Shown: positions 1 to 8,103 of the stretch, piece by piece
How the letters are laid out: each line of letters begins with the position of its first letter
Position numbering within the stretch: the stretch's first letter is position 1
Origin: Fidelibacterota bacterium
GTDB taxonomy: Bacteria > Fidelibacterota > Marinisomatia > Marinisomatales > TCS55
Length of the DNA: 33,535 bases
Direction of reading: 5' to 3'
Assembly (NCBI GenBank): GCA_018674655.1
Contig: JABGZQ010000038.1
Span: 1 to 33,535, forward strand
The notes under the pieces: generated by a model
The model's database searches: none
What the model was told of the DNA's origin: nothing
The model's input: the letters and a program-made list of their open reading frames with translations, nothing else
Program-made: the position numbers and the translations under genes

Positions 1-825
1 CGTTTGGCAGGAATGATCAACAGTGATTTATTGGGGTTTCCCATTCAGAATTTTTCACGTCCGCTCAACCTGATCATCATCCATGAAGGTATTGATCAAA
101 TTCCGGATACGCGGAATATTCTTTTAGATTTTGGTTTAGATGGTGTCCCGGGCACCGGGGATATTGGCGAGGGAAATGGCACATTGGATGAAGGAGAAAG
201 ACTGGATGAGGATAAAGTGAAATATTTTTCACAAAGGCAATTAGGTCTTCATTTAAGCACTTCATGGAAAAATAATAATATTGAGTTTGGGATTGCCGTG
301 AAAACTCTTTTTCACTCAATCGGAGAACACACCGGCTCTGGGATTGGGCTTGATTTTGGTGTATTGGCCGTTCCATGGAAAAATGGTCGATTGGGACTCA
401 CAATTCGGGATATAACCACCAGTTGGCAAGTGTGGGAGAATGGAACGGTTGAACGATTTAAACCTTCAGTGATGACCGGCATATCCCATTCGCATCAATT
501 CAGTAATTTCCCCGTGTCGATTTCAGGTATGGTGAATATTGTTTCGGATGGCGGCGGTAAATCTATAGATGATGATATAAATTTGGGCAACCATGGGGCC
601 AATATTCGATTTGGATTTAATGGCGTTTATGACAATAAAATTGCACTTCGGTTGGGGCGAAATACCATTGGGTCAACCACAGGTGGTATTGGACTTAGTT
701 GGGATAATTTATCTTTGGATTATGCGTTTTTAAATGAGCCAACCGGATCCGGATTGGGTGTATCTCATATGGTATCGTTATCGATAAACTATGGCTGGAT
801 TAGGGGAATGATTGACAGATTATAG
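1..825 (+). CDS. PorV/PorQ-like outer-membrane beta-barrel protein (3' part)
   Basis: The reading frame is open from base 1, so the gene begins upstream and only the C-terminal part (about 274 residues) is present. There is no real start in the window: the TTG at position 4 simply lies inside the frame. The sequence shows alternating hydrophobic/polar strands rich in Gly and aromatic residues, such as GIGLDFGVLAVPW and GGIGLSWDNLSLDYAF, ending in short barrel-like strands. This resembles the PorV/PorQ (UPF0164-type) outer-membrane proteins common in FCB bacteria. Near residues 42-70 is an Asp/Gly-rich insert (DFGLDGVPGTGDIGEG, then NGTLDEGE) that looks like a calcium-binding loop. Expected location is the outer membrane; the substrate or partner is unknown. 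The family call is by pattern only and could be another FadL/PorV-like barrel. Confidence 0.6.
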   Translation, partial: RLAGMINSDLLGFPIQNFSRPLNLIIIHEGIDQIPDTRNILLDFGLDGVPGTGDIGEGNGTLDEGERLDEDKVKYFSQRQLGLHLSTSWKNNNIEFGIAVKTLFHSIGEHTGSGIGLDFGVLAVPWKNGRLGLTIRDITTSWQVWENGTVERFKPSVMTGISHSHQFSNFPVSISGMVNIVSDGGGKSIDDDINLGNHGANIRFGFNGVYDNKIALRLGRNTIGSTTGGIGLSWDNLSLDYAFLNEPTGSGLGVSHMVSLSINYGWIRGMIDRL

Positions 826-843
826 CTAAATATGGAATATCAA

Positions 844-1587
844 CTATGCAAAACCCAGAATTCTAATAAGCCAATCGGGTGCGCATTTTATTAAGGGGAC
901 TAAAAAATATTTCATTTGCCAGGGGAAAATAAATACTTTTTTTCGTCTATTAACAGCGCGGATAATTTTTTGAGCGGCAACTTTCGTTTCCATGAGAAAT
1001 GGCATGGGGAATTCATTATCTCCAGTCATTTCACTTTTGATAAACCCCGGACAGACTGCCGTAAAAGAAATGCCATGTTTATGTAGTGCCGTACCCCACC
1101 CCTGACTCATATTTCGAACGGCTGCTTTGGATCCGCTATAGGCGGCATGATGGGCCAATCCCCGAAAACTGGCGACAGAACTGATTATCGCAATTTTACC
1201 GTTTCGTATTTCTTTAAAATGGGGAATAAATGGCATGACTGTATTGGTTACACCCAAAATGTTCACACTTAATACATGGTTCATCTTGTCAGCACTGCCA
1301 GAACTTAATCCATCGGGACTGCCCACACCTGCATTGGCATAAACAGTATCCATTTCTCCCGGTAGGGCAATAAAGTCCGCTATAGCAGACTTACATTCAA
1401 CATCGTTTAGAACGTCTAATGGATAAACTTTTGTTTGACCACCCAGTTCTGTACATTGGATGGCCACCTGATCTAGACGGTCTTTTCTTCGCGCCACCAA
1501 ACCAATAAAATAACCCTGTTTGGCATAGGCATAAGCTAAGTATTCGCCAATCCCACTGCTGGCACCGGTTATAAAGACTTTGTTCAT
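844..1587 (-). CDS. Short-chain dehydrogenase/reductase (SDR)
   Basis: Classical SDR of 247 residues. The Rossmann cofactor motif TGASSGIG is at residues 8-15, NAG at 85-87 and the conserved Asn at 109. The catalytic triad is Ser137, Tyr150 and Lys154 (YSGSK). The start is placed at ATG 1587, because the glycine-rich motif then lies at the usual distance from the N-terminus; a longer in-frame start at 1680 adds 31 residues with no SDR character. No clear Shine-Dalgarno sequence precedes it. Substrate cannot be told from sequence; it resembles the broad YqjQ/DltE-type reductases. The C-terminus has a hydrophobic stretch (MKYFLVPLIKCAPDWLIRILGF) that may touch the membrane. It is convergent with the preceding gene and divergent from yicC. 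Confidence 0.88.
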   Translation of the reverse strand: MNKVFITGASSGIGEYLAYAYAKQGYFIGLVARRKDRLDQVAIQCTELGGQTKVYPLDVLNDVECKSAIADFIALPGEMDTVYANAGVGSPDGLSSGSADKMNHVLSVNILGVTNTVMPFIPHFKEIRNGKIAIISSVASFRGLAHHAAYSGSKAAVRNMSQGWGTALHKHGISFTAVCPGFIKSEMTGDNEFPMPFLMETKVAAQKIIRAVNRRKKVFIFPWQMKYFLVPLIKCAPDWLIRILGFA

Positions 1588-1634
1588 AAGGGGGAAATTT
1601 AGTAAAGATTCAATAAAAAGAAAGAACGCATTCG

Positions 1635-1666
1635 TTGGAATACTATAAATATAAAGTGTAAATTTG
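1635..1666 (+). promoter_or_regulatory. Bacteroidota-type promoter upstream of yicC
   Basis: TTG at 1635-1637, a 21-base spacer, then TAAATTTG at 1659-1666, an exact match to the Bacteroidota -7 element TAnnTTTG with its -33 TTG. It lies 25 bases before the yicC ATG in the divergent gap. The same layout recurs before tRNA-Ala, ppiD and tRNA-Gly, which supports it. No experimental start site is known. Confidence 0.5.
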
Positions 1667-1691
1667 CCAGCTTTATTCAAAGCGAAATATT

Positions 1692-2552
1692 ATGATTCAA
1701 AGTATGACAGGATATGGCCGGGGTTTAACCGGTAAAGGAGCCATTAAGGTAAGCGTCCTCATTAAGGCGGTGAATGGACGGTTTCTTGACGTAAAAATAC
1801 GCGGAATAGACCTTGACCCTTCTGATGATAAAAAAATACGGGACGTGATATCTGAAAAACTCGTTAGGGGAACGATTCATTTGAATCTTGAAATAGAAAG
1901 TGGTGGCCAGTCACAAACGCTATCATTTAATAAAGATCGATTTGAAGCTGTTGAAACTATTCTACTCCAAATTCAAAAAGATTATGGACGCCATTTGGAT
2001 ATGGGTGATATCATGAATGCAAACGATTTATTTACCCATGTGGATGCAGATTCTCCTGGGTCAGATCATTTAATTGAAGCTGTGACCAACGCCTGCGATG
2101 AAGTGATTCAAATGCGCCAATCTGAAGGGTTAAAACTCAAAACCGATTTTGAAGAAAGATTATCTACGTTAGAACATATTTTATCAGAGGTGGAAAAAGA
2201 ATTACCAAAAGAATTTCAAAAAAGGATCAATCGCTTAAAATCGCGTATTTCAGAATTATTAGATGGGACTGCTGTTGACGAAAGCCGCATGGCTCAAGAA
2301 ATTGCCATGTTGGCTGAAAAAGCGGATGTGACTGAAGAAACGGTTCGTCTCAAAAGCCATTTTCAACAATTTAAAACATTGTTAGGGGTAAATGGATCTG
2401 CGGGTAAAAAATTAAATTTTCTCCTCCAGGAAATGAGTAGAGAGATTAATACAATTGGGTCAAAAAGTTCGTCAGAACTCATCGTAAATCACGTCATAAC
2501 CTTAAAGGATGAAGCGGAAAAAATGCGTGAACAAATCCAAAATATTTTATAG
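1692..2552 (+). CDS. yicC: YicC family endoribonuclease
   Basis: Full-length (286 aa) member of the YicC/YloC family. The N-terminus MIQSMTGYGRG is diagnostic, and the C-terminal DUF1732 part contains GKKLNFLLQEMSREINTIGSK. Established knowledge: E. coli YicC is an RNase linked to small-RNA turnover, and the gene commonly sits directly upstream of gmk. That arrangement holds here: the stop is three bases before the gmk ATG. The middle region (residues about 150-210) is a predicted coiled coil. It is the first gene of the packed forward run and has its own candidate promoter at 1635-1666. The start ATG lacks a strong Shine-Dalgarno. Confidence 0.93.
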   Translation: MIQSMTGYGRGLTGKGAIKVSVLIKAVNGRFLDVKIRGIDLDPSDDKKIRDVISEKLVRGTIHLNLEIESGGQSQTLSFNKDRFEAVETILLQIQKDYGRHLDMGDIMNANDLFTHVDADSPGSDHLIEAVTNACDEVIQMRQSEGLKLKTDFEERLSTLEHILSEVEKELPKEFQKRINRLKSRISELLDGTAVDESRMAQEIAMLAEKADVTEETVRLKSHFQQFKTLLGVNGSAGKKLNFLLQEMSREINTIGSKSSSELIVNHVITLKDEAEKMREQIQNIL

Positions 2553-2555
2553 AAT

Positions 2556-3134
2556 ATGAAGAATATAATAATTATTTCAGCTCCTTCTGGATCAGGTAAA
2601 ACAACCATATGTCGGGTACTGCAAAAACGGAACCCGTCAATTCATTTTTCTGTTTCGTGTACAACACGAGAAAAACGTCATGGCGAAGTCGATGGGGTTG
2701 ATTATACATTTCTCACCAATGAATCCTTTAAAAAAGGTATCGTAAATAATGATTTTGTCGAGTGGGAACAAATTCATGGTGATTATTATTATGGCACCTT
2801 AAAGTCCACCATCGAAGATGCCATCAATGGACAGAAATATCTATTGTTGGAATTAGATGTAAAAGGGGCTATTGTATTACAAACATTATACCCGGGTAAA
2901 ACCATTTCTATTTTTGTCCAGCCACCCAGTTTGGACGACCTTCGCACACGATTGGTGAATCGGGGTACTGATTCTGAAGAAAGAATCACCAAAAGGTTAG
3001 AGAGACTTAGTGCAGAACTGGAATATAAGTCTCATTTTGATTTTCATATTATTAATGATAATGTGGACCGTGCCGTAGATGAAATAATGAATATTTTAAC
3101 AAACGAAAACGAGGAAGTGTATTATGGCTCTTGA
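2556..3134 (+). CDS. gmk: Guanylate kinase
   Basis: Cytosolic enzyme phosphorylating GMP to GDP with ATP. The P-loop SAPSGSGKTT is at residues 8-17. The GMP-binding segment follows, with TTREKRHGEVDGVDYTF and, further on, FVEWEQIHGDYYYGT. The lid region with Arg residues (DLRTRLVNRGTDSEERI) and the C-terminal helix with IINDNVD complete the fold. Its 192 residues are close to the usual family length of about 200. The 3' end overlaps rpoZ by 11 bases, so translational coupling is likely. The yicC-gmk-rpoZ order is widely conserved. Confidence 0.97.
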   Translation: MKNIIIISAPSGSGKTTICRVLQKRNPSIHFSVSCTTREKRHGEVDGVDYTFLTNESFKKGIVNNDFVEWEQIHGDYYYGTLKSTIEDAINGQKYLLLELDVKGAIVLQTLYPGKTISIFVQPPSLDDLRTRLVNRGTDSEERITKRLERLSAELEYKSHFDFHIINDNVDRAVDEIMNILTNENEEVYYGS

Positions 3135-3402
3135 ACCAGTTTCCATTAGAAAACTAGAAGAACAAACACCGGATGTTTACGAAGCAGTGGTTGTTATGTC
3201 CAGACGGGCAAAGCAAGTGTTGAACAACAGGATCATAGATGATATGATGATTACTACTGAAGATGTAGAAATGGGTGTTTACGATCAAATCGATGAAAAG
3301 AATCCTGAGGATTATGAAGAAGTTGATAAAGCCACAACGGTGGCAGTCAACGAATTCATTAATGGTGAGTTAGTTTGGAAAAATACTGAAGAAGGTGAAT
3401 AG
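3124..3402 (+). CDS. rpoZ: RNA polymerase omega subunit
   Basis: Small protein of 92 residues starting inside the end of gmk (11-base overlap), with GAGGAAG about eight bases before the ATG as ribosome-binding site. The N-terminal part has the omega pattern: VYEAVVVMSRRAKQVLNN, matching the helix that clasps the beta' subunit C-terminus. The rest is acidic and divergent, as usual for FCB-type omega proteins. Its position directly after gmk, the classical rpoZ site, supports the call. A perfect hairpin covers the stop codon (see 3398-3420). Confidence 0.88.
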   Translation: MALEPVSIRKLEEQTPDVYEAVVVMSRRAKQVLNNRIIDDMMITTEDVEMGVYDQIDEKNPEDYEEVDKATTVAVNEFINGELVWKNTEEGE

Positions 3403-3420
3403 GTCTCGAGGACCTATTTT
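3398..3420 (+). terminator. Hairpin over the rpoZ stop codon (weak terminator or processing site)
   Basis: AATAGGTC (3398-3405), five-base loop TCGAG, GACCTATT (3411-3418): a perfect 8-bp stem followed by only a short T run (the stem's last TT plus TT). It includes the TAG stop of rpoZ. The weak T tract suggests partial termination, RNA processing or 3'-end protection rather than a full stop, since genes continue six bases later. Confidence 0.45.
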
Positions 3421-3425
3421 AACCC

Positions 3426-4109
3426 ATGGGATCCGTTTCTCCTGATGCTGTTTCACAGTATTTAAAACAAACCCGTGAATTATTTGGAGATGAATTATTT
3501 TTAGATCAGACACCGACTTCAACAAAAACTGAACCTAAAAAAATGAATCCCGATTTACCATCGAATATAGATGGTTTTTATAAGCAAATACACAATTGCA
3601 CCCGTTGTGCGCTGGGTGACTCTCGCACAGAATTTGTATTTGGTGTCGGTGACCCAAAAGCCTCTTTGGTCCTTGTGGGCGAAGCGCCGGGGGAACAAGA
3701 GGACCTAAAAGGGGAACCCTTTGTCGGTCGAGCGGGAAAATTATTAGATAAAATTCTGACCGCAATTGATCGATCACGTCAAAAAGACGTATATATTTGT
3801 AATGTTCTAAAATGTAGACCCCCCAAGAATCGCGATCCACTTCCAGATGAGGTTGCGGAATGTGAACCGTATTTAATTCATCAAATTAATTTGATTCAGC
3901 CTAAACTCATTGTAGCTTTAGGCAGAGTCGCCGGAAAGACCTTACTCAATGTGGACAAACCGTTGAAAAGTATGAGAGGTATTTTGCACGATTATCATGG
4001 TACACCTTTAATTGTGACTTACCATCCGGCAGCATTACTGAGAAACCCAAACTGGAAACCGGAAACATGGAAGGATTTCAAGTGGATTCGCTCCATTATT
4101 GATGAATAG
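3426..4109 (+). CDS. Uracil-DNA glycosylase, family 4 (Fe-S)
   Basis: Removes uracil from DNA. The family-4 hallmarks are present: four cysteines for the [4Fe-4S] cluster (Cys58, Cys61, Cys130, Cys146), motif A GEAPGEQED at 85-93 followed by FVGRAGKLLD, and the second motif YHPAALLRNP near residue 198. The first 45 residues are a low-complexity extension seen in many members once annotated as phage SPO1 DNA-polymerase-like. It lies between rpoZ and dnaB in the core run, ending three bases before dnaB. A second, family-5 enzyme is encoded at 25759, so the organism carries two Fe-S uracil glycosylases; no family-1 Ung is in this window. Confidence 0.93.
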   Translation: MGSVSPDAVSQYLKQTRELFGDELFLDQTPTSTKTEPKKMNPDLPSNIDGFYKQIHNCTRCALGDSRTEFVFGVGDPKASLVLVGEAPGEQEDLKGEPFVGRAGKLLDKILTAIDRSRQKDVYICNVLKCRPPKNRDPLPDEVAECEPYLIHQINLIQPKLIVALGRVAGKTLLNVDKPLKSMRGILHDYHGTPLIVTYHPAALLRNPNWKPETWKDFKWIRSIIDE

Positions 4110-4112
4110 AAA

Positions 4113-5477
4113 ATGGCTAAAAATAACGAATTAAATATAATAGCACAGCCTCAAGCCTTGGAGGCTGAACAAGCGGTATTGGGATCAATGCTGACTACAA
4201 AAGAGGCGGTGAGTAAGGCGATGCAATGGGTGTCGGCGAATCAATTTTATAAAGATGCCCATGTACGCATCTTTACTTGTATGAGCGATTTGTTTGAGAA
4301 AGGTGAACCGATCGATGCCATATCAGTTGTTGATCGTTTAAAAAAGAAAAAAGAATTAGAAGGGGTCGGCGGTGCGTATTACATCACAGGGTTAGCTGAA
4401 TCTGTCCCCACAACAGCGAATGTTGAACATTATGCAAAAATAATTTTAGAAAAACATCTTTTACGAAAACTTATACAAGTATCTCATGAAGTGTCTAAAG
4501 AGGCCTTTGATGATTCTCAAGATGTTGATGATATTTTAGATTCTGCTGAATCGGCTATTTTTAATATATCGGAAAAAAGATTGCGAGGCGGGTTTCAGCA
4601 TATTGATCCCATTCTCCATCATACGTTTGAAGAACTGGATAAAATAGCTTCGAAACCGGGGAGTGTTACCGGTGTCCCTTCTGGATTAATTGATTTAGAT
4701 GATATGACATCCGGATTTCATCCTGGGGAATTAATTATTGTTGCAGGAAGACCGGGAATGGGTAAAACGGCATTGGCTTTATCTATGGGGCGCAATGCAG
4801 CTGTGATGGATAAAACTGGTGTGGGTATTTTCAGTCTTGAGATGGCAAATCATCAACTGGCCATGCGATTATTATGCGCTGAAGGTCGGGTAGATAGTCA
4901 TTTGGTTCGGACTGGAAAATTACCGAAAGCGCAATGGAAAAATTTAAGTATCGCCGTGGGAAATTTAGCGGAAGCACCGATTTACCTCGATGATACACCG
5001 GGTATGTCAGTTTTAGAAGTACGGGCAAAATCACGCCGATTAAAAGCGGAACATGACATTGGATTAATTATAGTGGATTATCTTCAGTTAATGACCGGAC
5101 CAAAAGGTGCCGAAAGTCGTCAACAGGAGATTTCTCAAATCTCCCGATCCTTAAAAGCATTGGCAAAAGAAATTGAAGTGCCAGTGATTGGTTTATCTCA
5201 GTTATCACGCGCGGTGGAAAGCCGGAGTGACCGTCGTCCCCAATTATCTGATCTTCGTGAATCGGGTGCAATTGAACAGGATGCGGATGTGGTCGTCTTT
5301 TTATATCGCCCCTGGGTTTACTCTCAAGAGGATGAGGATCGAGGTAAGTCAGAAATCATTGTGGCCAAGCAAAGAAATGGCCCGACGGGTATTGTAGAGG
5401 CAACATTTGTTGATCGGTTTGCTCGTTTTGAAAATATGTCTGCTTTTTCTGAAATGGAATCTGATTCTCCGTTTTAA
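4113..5477 (+). CDS. dnaB: Replicative DNA helicase DnaB
   Basis: Hexameric 5'-3' helicase of the replication fork, 454 aa. The N-terminal DnaB domain starts PQALEAEQAVLGSML (residues 13-27). The RecA-like motor domain has Walker A GRPGMGKT at 212-219, the H2/Walker B region LIIVDYLQLM near 317-326, the H3-type QISRSLKALAKE and the conserved SDLRESGAIEQDAD. No intein or insertion is visible. The stop overlaps the ATG of rel by one base (TAATG). Full length and intact. Confidence 0.97.
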   Translation: MAKNNELNIIAQPQALEAEQAVLGSMLTTKEAVSKAMQWVSANQFYKDAHVRIFTCMSDLFEKGEPIDAISVVDRLKKKKELEGVGGAYYITGLAESVPTTANVEHYAKIILEKHLLRKLIQVSHEVSKEAFDDSQDVDDILDSAESAIFNISEKRLRGGFQHIDPILHHTFEELDKIASKPGSVTGVPSGLIDLDDMTSGFHPGELIIVAGRPGMGKTALALSMGRNAAVMDKTGVGIFSLEMANHQLAMRLLCAEGRVDSHLVRTGKLPKAQWKNLSIAVGNLAEAPIYLDDTPGMSVLEVRAKSRRLKAEHDIGLIIVDYLQLMTGPKGAESRQQEISQISRSLKALAKEIEVPVIGLSQLSRAVESRSDRRPQLSDLRESGAIEQDADVVVFLYRPWVYSQEDEDRGKSEIIVAKQRNGPTGIVEATFVDRFARFENMSAFSEMESDSPF

Positions 5478-7672
5478 TGGAAAACCCTCTCTCTAAATTT
5501 ATTCCGCTCCTCGTGGGTGAATTTCCAAAACCCTTTCAAGATTTGATAAAGAAAGTGACGCTGAATGAACAAATCAATAGCGAAAACCTTGAAAAGAATT
5601 TATGGTTGGCTTACGAGTTTGGTGCGCGCTACCATGAAGGACAAAAAAGACGATCCGGAAAATCCTATTTTGAGGATCATTGTGTCGAAGTTGCTAAGAT
5701 TTTGGCCGACTGGAAAATGGATCCAATTACCATCATCGGTGGGTTGCTCCATGATACGATCGAGGATACAGAAGCAACGATAGAAGAGATTGAAAGTATT
5801 TTTGGAAAAGATGTTGCCAATTTAATCAATGGTGTCACCAAGCTGGGCGGCATTCGTTTTTCCAGTCGAAAGGCAGAGCAAGCTGGAAACTTCATGAAGA
5901 TGCTCATTTCTGTTGCCAAAGATTTACGTGTCATCATTATCAAATTTGCCGACCGGCTTCATAATATGGCAACCATTGAATATATGCCTCGAATTAAACA
6001 GCATCGGATTGCCGTTGAAACGCGAGAAGTGTATGCACCTTTGGCCCATCGGTTGGGAATGGCAAAGGTCAAGTGGCAATTAGATGATCTCGTCTTAAAA
6101 ACATTAAATCCTGAGCCATATAGAGAGATTGAAAAGAAATTAAAATCTTCTCTAAAAGAGAGAGAAAAGTATATTAATAAAATCACCAAATCTCTGGTGA
6201 GTGAACTGAGAGAATACAAAATTACGCCCCAAGTCTATGGTCGCCCTAAATCCCATACATCTATATATGGAAAAATGGTCAAAAGGGGAAAAGCATTCGA
6301 AGAGATTTATGATATTTTGGCTGTTCGTGTTGTGGTTGAAAAAGTGGAAGAATGTTATCTTACGTTGGGCATTTTGCATCAAAACTTTAAACCGGTTCAA
6401 GAACGATTTAAGGATTTTATCGCCACGCCAAAAAGTAATGGCTATCAATCTATCCATACGACGGTAGTCGGGCCGGAAGGAAAGTTAGTCGAGATTCAGA
6501 TTCGTACTGATGATATGGAGCAAACCGCTGAAATTGGCGTAGCCGCACACTGGCGGTATAAAGAAGGATCTAAAGATGCAAAGCAAGTCGATAGTCATGT
6601 AAAATGGCTTCGAGAATTATTGGAGATTCTCCAAAGTGAAGAAAATGATCCAAAAGAGTTTATGCACTTACTCAAGATTGATTTGTTTGAGGATGAAATA
6701 TTTGTATTTACGCCCAAAGGAGACTTGGTGCAATTGCCCGTTAAATCATCGCCATTGGATTTCGCATACAATGTTCACTCAGAAGTGGGTCATTCCTGTC
6801 TCGGGGCCAAGGTAAATCACAAGGTTGTGCCACTCAATAGTGAATTGCGCAATGGGGATACAGTAGAAATTATAACCAGTAGTTCTCAAAGTCCCAATTA
6901 CGGATGGCTCAAGTTTACCGTCACTTCAAAGGCGCGCAATCATATTAAGCGATATTTAAATAAACAAGAGCGAGATGAAAGTGTAAAAATTGGTGAAGAA
7001 ATAATTACAAAAAGCCTTCGTCGTTTGAAAATGTTGAATCTAAAAGATGATGTAAAAAATGCATTTTCTAAATTTGGATTTGGCGGTGAAGCTCAATTAA
7101 TTGAAGCAGTGGGCAAGGGAGAAATTTCCATTCGAGAAATATTGAATAAAATTGCACCCCAAAAAGAACCGATTGAACCGGATGATTCAGATGAAACATC
7201 AAATTTTTTCCGGTTCGGCCGAAAAGAAAGCCGAAATATCAAATTGGAAGGCATTAGTAATATTATGGCCAATTTTGGTAAATGTTGTAACCCGATTCCG
7301 GGTGACGATATGATTGGTTTTATTACGAGGGGTCGCGGTGTAACTGTCCATCGATCATCCTGCTCCAGCTTACCCTTACTCAGTGAAGAATCAGATCGGT
7401 TGGTACCGGTGGATTGGGAAGTGGAACGCAATGATATATTTAATGTTAGAATTAAAGTGGTTGGGCAAGATCGAAAAGGGTTATTGAAGGATATGACCGA
7501 ATCCATTTCAAAGCTCAATATCAACTTAACATCCGTGGATATTAAAGTGAAGGAGGCCATAGCGACAGCCATATTTATCCTTCAAGTTAATAATGTAAAA
7601 CAACTGGATCGGGTGGTTCGAAAGATGGGTCAAATAAAAAATATCGATTCCGTCGAACGTGCTAAACATTAA
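5477..7672 (+). CDS. rel: Bifunctional (p)ppGpp synthetase/hydrolase
   Basis: Stringent-response enzyme of 731 aa. The HD hydrolase domain keeps its catalytic HDTIED (residues 92-97), so hydrolysis should be active. The synthetase domain (about 245-360) has RFKDFIATPKSNGYQSIHTT at 310-329 and EIQIRT; the RxKD form, rather than ExDD, is the one associated with bifunctional Rel/SpoT enzymes. Then follow TGS (about 407-467, FVFTPKGDLVQLP), a zinc-finger/helical region with CCNPIPGD, and a C-terminal ACT domain (about 655-731). It starts on the dnaB stop codon. As it appears complete in all domains, it may be the sole long Rel of the cell, although this cannot be tested here. Confidence 0.96.
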   Translation: MENPLSKFIPLLVGEFPKPFQDLIKKVTLNEQINSENLEKNLWLAYEFGARYHEGQKRRSGKSYFEDHCVEVAKILADWKMDPITIIGGLLHDTIEDTEATIEEIESIFGKDVANLINGVTKLGGIRFSSRKAEQAGNFMKMLISVAKDLRVIIIKFADRLHNMATIEYMPRIKQHRIAVETREVYAPLAHRLGMAKVKWQLDDLVLKTLNPEPYREIEKKLKSSLKEREKYINKITKSLVSELREYKITPQVYGRPKSHTSIYGKMVKRGKAFEEIYDILAVRVVVEKVEECYLTLGILHQNFKPVQERFKDFIATPKSNGYQSIHTTVVGPEGKLVEIQIRTDDMEQTAEIGVAAHWRYKEGSKDAKQVDSHVKWLRELLEILQSEENDPKEFMHLLKIDLFEDEIFVFTPKGDLVQLPVKSSPLDFAYNVHSEVGHSCLGAKVNHKVVPLNSELRNGDTVEIITSSSQSPNYGWLKFTVTSKARNHIKRYLNKQERDESVKIGEEIITKSLRRLKMLNLKDDVKNAFSKFGFGGEAQLIEAVGKGEISIREILNKIAPQKEPIEPDDSDETSNFFRFGRKESRNIKLEGISNIMANFGKCCNPIPGDDMIGFITRGRGVTVHRSSCSSLPLLSEESDRLVPVDWEVERNDIFNVRIKVVGQDRKGLLKDMTESISKLNINLTSVDIKVKEAIATAIFILQVNNVKQLDRVVRKMGQIKNIDSVERAKH

Positions 7673-7689
7673 TCGTTGTTGGTTATAAT

Positions 7690-8103
7690 ATGGGACGCAT
7701 ATTAGGAATTGACCATGGCAATGTACGGGTGGGCCTTGCTTTATCGGATCCACTAAAAATTATTGCCAAACCCTTCACCACAATCACCTATCAAGATTCT
7801 GAAGATCTCTTGAACCAAATTAAAGATATTATATACGAAAATGCTGTGGAGCATATCATTATCGGCGTACCCAAAGGCATGAAGGGACAAAACACAAAGC
7901 AAACTGAAATTGTTATTCAATTTATCCATAAAATAAAAAACAAGTTTGATTTACCCATTTCTTTAGAAGATGAACGACTGAGCTCTGTGAGTGCAGAAAA
8001 AGCGCTTATCCTTCAGAATGTAAAAACGGGACATAACAAAGGTCGTATTGATGAAACAGCTGCGGCCATCGTCCTACAACAATATTTAGATCGGTCTAGA
8101 TGA
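7690..8103 (+). CDS. ruvX: YqgF/RuvX family putative Holliday-junction resolvase / pre-16S rRNA nuclease
   Basis: RNase H-like fold protein of 137 aa. It has the starting motif GRILGIDHGNVRVGLALSDP, central EHIIIGVPKGMKG, then LEDERLSSVSAEK and the C-terminal DETAAAIVLQQYL with its acidic residue. Established knowledge: YqgF processes the 5' end of pre-16S rRNA in E. coli, and the family has also been proposed to resolve Holliday junctions. The ATG follows rel by 17 bases, and the stop overlaps lnt by four bases (ATGA type). Confidence 0.93.
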   Translation: MGRILGIDHGNVRVGLALSDPLKIIAKPFTTITYQDSEDLLNQIKDIIYENAVEHIIIGVPKGMKGQNTKQTEIVIQFIHKIKNKFDLPISLEDERLSSVSAEKALILQNVKTGHNKGRIDETAAAIVLQQYLDRSR

